Below, piece after piece: positions 6,030 to 6,267 of a DNA stretch of 6,267 nt. Source of the stretch: an uncultured Lachnospiraceae bacterium. Lineage in GTDB: Bacteria > Bacillota > Clostridia > Lachnospirales > Lachnospiraceae. The stretch covers positions 1 to 6,267 of the forward strand of contig CANTGP010000192.1 of assembly GCA_947653315.1 (NCBI GenBank), given 5' to 3'. The notes under the pieces were generated by a model that was not told where the DNA came from, made no database searches, and saw nothing but the letters and a program-made list of their open reading frames with translations. Every line of letters starts with the position of its first letter. Within the stretch, counting starts at the first letter, position 1. The translations under genes were made by a program, and so were the position numbers.

Positions 6030-6061
6030 GTGAAACGGTCTTTTTGAAAGGAGGGTTTAAC

Positions 6062-6175
6062 ATGAAGGTTAGATCATCAGTAAAACCGATTTGCGAAAAA
6101 TGCAAAATCATTAAAAGAAAAGGAAGAATCAGGGTAATTTGTGAAAATCCGAAGCACAAACAAAGACAAGGCTAA
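6062..6175 (+). CDS. rpmJ: 50S ribosomal protein L36, zinc-ribbon form
   Basis: L36 is the smallest large-subunit protein and stabilises 23S rRNA near the peptidyl transferase region. The 37-codon frame reads [20 protein letters not shown] and ends KHKQRQG, an exact-length L36. The zinc ligands are C11, C14, C27 and H32, so this is the zinc-binding (C+) form and not the cysteine-less paralogue. A strong AAAGGAGG (6047-6054) lies 7 nt before the ATG. The gene normally sits between infA and rpsM, as its position here implies. Its 3' end forms one arm of a predicted stem with the downstream spacer. Confidence 0.98.
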   Translation: MKVRSSVKPICEKCKIIKRKGRIRVICENPKHKQRQG

Positions 6176-6212
6176 TCCCTGCCGTCCGGCAACGGCAGAG
6201 GTGCCCTTGTTT
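6164..6212 (+). other. Two-tier stem-loop spanning the rpmJ stop codon
   Basis: The inner stem pairs CTGCCGT (6179-6185) with ACGGCAG (6192-6198), seven perfect pairs with a 6-nt loop. An outer stem pairs AGACAAGGC (6164-6172) with GCCCTTGTTT (6203-6212), nine pairs including one G-U and one bulged C. There is no T tract directly after it, so it is not a standard terminator. It lies in the 92-nt spacer, otherwise without visible features, that should lead to rpsM beyond the window. It may be an mRNA leader element or a processing/stability structure. Confidence 0.5.
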
Positions 6213-6267
6213 GGTTAAGGTATGTTAATTTATGTCATATTGGAATGCAGCACTATAGAAGGATGAA

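Noticed and set aside
6254..6259. TATAGA as a -10 box near the window end
   Set aside because: The hexamers at proper -35 distance (for example TATGTC) do not resemble TTGACA, and the downstream context is outside the window.

Overview
This window is a stretch of the conserved ribosomal-protein supercluster (spc operon and the start of the alpha-operon region) from a low-to-mid G+C Gram-positive bacterium. Three things point to the class Clostridia, most likely Lachnospiraceae: the gene order secY-adk-map-KOW protein-infA-rpmJ, strong AGGAGG-type ribosome binding sites, and zinc-type adenylate kinase and L36 proteins. The family-level assignment is inference from gene order and protein sequence resemblance. 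All real genes are on the + strand.

Positions 1-2540 hold a tightly packed ribosomal protein block: rpsH (S8, 5' end cut off by the window), rplF (L6), rplR (L18), rpsE (S5), rpmD (L30) and rplO (L15). Gaps are 15-35 nt and each start has a clear Shine-Dalgarno. rplO overlaps secY by one base. secY (2540-3853) encodes the ten-helix core of the Sec translocon.

A 202-nt G+C-rich spacer (3854-4055) follows secY and is the most structured part of the window. It holds a G+C hairpin, a hairpin plus T6 that looks like an intrinsic terminator, a bulged 9+5 bp stem, and a 17-bp near-perfect palindrome. It also contains an open frame of 51 codons that starts inside the end of secY with a good Shine-Dalgarno and runs through the terminator. 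I could see no convincing promoter for adk after the terminator.

Positions 4056-5954 hold adk (adenylate kinase), map (methionine aminopeptidase), a small KOW-domain RNA-binding-type protein and infA (IF-1). The KOW frame overlaps infA by 19 nt. The 107-nt spacer after infA carries a good sigma-A-type promoter (extended -10, 17-nt spacing, A/T tracts upstream) for rpmJ (L36, 37 aa) and presumably the downstream rpsM-rpsK-rpsD-rpoA-rplQ genes. The last 92 nt after rpmJ contain a two-tier stem-loop whose outer arm covers the end of rpmJ; no rpsM start is visible before the window ends.

Functionally the genes make ribosome components, the exit route for secreted and membrane proteins (SecY), the enzyme that trims the initiator methionine (Map), an initiation factor (IF-1) and the enzyme balancing adenine nucleotides (Adk), so the block links translation, protein processing and export. 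I found no mobile element, CRISPR array, tRNA or rRNA gene, and no novel multi-gene system. The interest lies in the regulatory spacers and the poorly characterised KOW gene.
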